A stretch of DNA of 64,000 bases. Source: Flavobacterium sp. YJ01 (GTDB lineage Bacteria > Bacteroidota > Bacteroidia > Flavobacteriales > Flavobacteriaceae). The notes beneath the pieces were generated by a model that saw nothing but the letters and a program-made list of their open reading frames with translations, was not told where the DNA came from and did not search any database. Where the stretch lies: the NCBI RefSeq assembly GCF_029320955.1, contig NZ_CP119757.1, positions 868,001 to 932,000 on the forward strand, in the 5' to 3' direction. Positions 63,107 through 64,000 of the stretch are shown here, piece by piece (position 1 is the stretch's first letter; each line of letters begins with the position of its first letter). A program made the position numbers and the translations under genes.

Positions 63107-64000
63107 ATGAAGATACTTGTTATTCAGCAAAAAATGATTGGAGACGTTTTAGTCAGTAGCATTATTTGTAATAATCTAAGAGCCGCTTATCCCGAAGCTC
63201 AGATAGATTATTTGGTTTATGCCGCTACGACTCCAGTTTTAGAAGGAAATCCAAGTATTGACAATGTAATTTTATTTGAAGAAAAACATCGAAAAAGCAA
63301 AAAAGAGCTTTTAAAATTAGGTATTCAACTTCGAAAAGAAAATTACGATGTATTAATTGATGCTTATTCGAAATTAGAAAGCTGGATTTTGGTTTTACTT
63401 AGTAATGCCAAAAGAAAAATTTCGTACAAAAAACCAGGAAGAACTTTTTTATATACAGACAATGTTCCATTTGAACCATTTCCGAAAACTAATCTTGGAC
63501 TTGCAATAGAAAGAAGACTTTCTTTACTAGAACCTCTTAATCTTAAAACAAAAATTAACCCAATTCCGAAATTGTTTGTTTCTGAAAAAGAAAATCAAGA
63601 AGCAATTGCACTTTTTGAAAAACATCAGGTTAATAAAAACCGAAAAACAATCATGATAAGTCTTTTAGGAAGCGAAAAACTTAAAACTTATCCGTTAGAA
63701 TTTATGGCGAAAGTGGTAGATTATGTAGCCGACAATGCTGATGTAAATATCCTTTTTAACTATTTTCCGAAACAATTAGAAGAAGCTAAAACTATTTTTA
63801 ATGCTTGTAAATCTTCTACTCAAAACAAGATTTATTTTGATTTATTAGGCGGAGATTTAAGATCTTTTGTCGGTTTGGTCAATCAATGCGACGCTATTAT
63901 CGGAAATGACGGCGGCGCCATCAATATGGCAAAAGCTTTAGACAAGCCTTCCTTTATTATTTTTTCTCCTTGGATTGAAAAGAAAATTTGGGCGACTTTT
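63107..64000 (+). CDS. Glycosyltransferase family 9 (heptosyltransferase-like), cut by window end
   Basis: Hand translation gives 298 codons from the ATG at 63107 to the last base with no stop. It starts MKILVIQQKMIGDVLVSSIICNNLR, the typical N-terminus of ADP-heptose:LPS heptosyltransferases. The nucleotide-sugar site appears as GNDGGAINMAKALDKPSFIIFSPW near residues 265-288. About 50-60 residues should follow beyond the window. In Bacteroidota these enzymes build the lipopolysaccharide core or related glycans. The short distance from the dapD terminator leaves room for a promoter. Acceptor unknown. Confidence 0.9.
   Translation, partial: MKILVIQQKMIGDVLVSSIICNNLRAAYPEAQIDYLVYAATTPVLEGNPSIDNVILFEEKHRKSKKELLKLGIQLRKENYDVLIDAYSKLESWILVLLSNAKRKISYKKPGRTFLYTDNVPFEPFPKTNLGLAIERRLSLLEPLNLKTKINPIPKLFVSEKENQEAIALFEKHQVNKNRKTIMISLLGSEKLKTYPLEFMAKVVDYVADNADVNILFNYFPKQLEEAKTIFNACKSSTQNKIYFDLLGGDLRSFVGLVNQCDAIIGNDGGAINMAKALDKPSFIIFSPWIEKKIWATF

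Noticed and set aside
1..64000. tRNA, rRNA, prophage or intact insertion sequence
   Set aside because: I saw no cloverleaf-like gene, no rRNA sequence, no phage structural genes and no transposase anywhere in the window.

Overview
The window looks like chromosomal DNA of a Flavobacterium-like member of the Bacteroidota. It is AT-rich, and start codons lack Shine-Dalgarno sequences. Many genes follow Bacteroidota-type promoters (TTG, about 19-20 nt, TAnnTTTG) with very short leaders. Family-level markers agree: a fused CcoN-CcoO cbb3 oxidase, a Pit/DUF47 pair, DUF5606, secreted LamG proteins with a type IX-like tail, and a fused aspartokinase-homoserine dehydrogenase. I see no rRNA, tRNA, CRISPR array, prophage or intact insertion sequence. 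The gene set is mainly housekeeping, and the unusual material lies in regulation and in the intergenic repeats.

Layout. 1-9.7 kb: gyrA (partial, leftward) diverges from clpC, followed by a retropepsin-RimK fusion, a DUF421 membrane protein, a phosphate transporter with its DUF47 partner, and hutH. 10-15.5 kb: the threonine operon thrA-thrB-thrC, preceded by an unannotated 33-codon Thr/Ile-rich leader peptide. 15.5-22.4 kb: an accessory stretch with a coiled-coil membrane protein between inverted repeats, a 580-bp block of REP/BIME-like palindromes, a secreted S10 peptidase, an acetyltransferase, a HipA-like kinase with DUF3037, and nnrD. 22.4-34.8 kb: gcvT, a tail-specific protease, yebC, two related microproteins, two LamG paralogues, a CBS-like enzyme, a secreted oligopeptidase B, ybaB and ltaE. 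34.9-43 kb: prfB with a +1 programmed frameshift, msrB, an LpxD-like acyltransferase, a TetR-controlled three-gene operon, an acyl-CoA carboxylase beta subunit and small membrane proteins. 43.1-54.1 kb: a microaerobic respiration block made of hemN, the operon ccoS-ccoNO-ccoQ-ccoP-ccoG-fixH-safE, the copper ATPase ccoI and a Crp/Fnr regulator. 54-64 kb: mazG, DUF5606, def, a FUSC transporter, mqo, ruvX, a RelE/ParE toxin-antitoxin pair, a PAS protein, dapD and a partial family 9 glycosyltransferase.

How the genes work together. The clearest regulatory picture is the cbb3 block. hemN, ccoS and ccoI each carry the palindrome ATGAyA-nn-TrTCAT, and in all three its centre lies exactly 29.5 nt from the first base of the -7 element. 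That is the class II Fnr/Crp activator geometry, and a Crp/Fnr gene sits beside ccoI. The threonine operon appears to be controlled by attenuation. A TetR gene and the operon next to it share the operator ATACTAATTAGTAT. The intergenic regions hold several families of nested inverted repeats that recur within the window.
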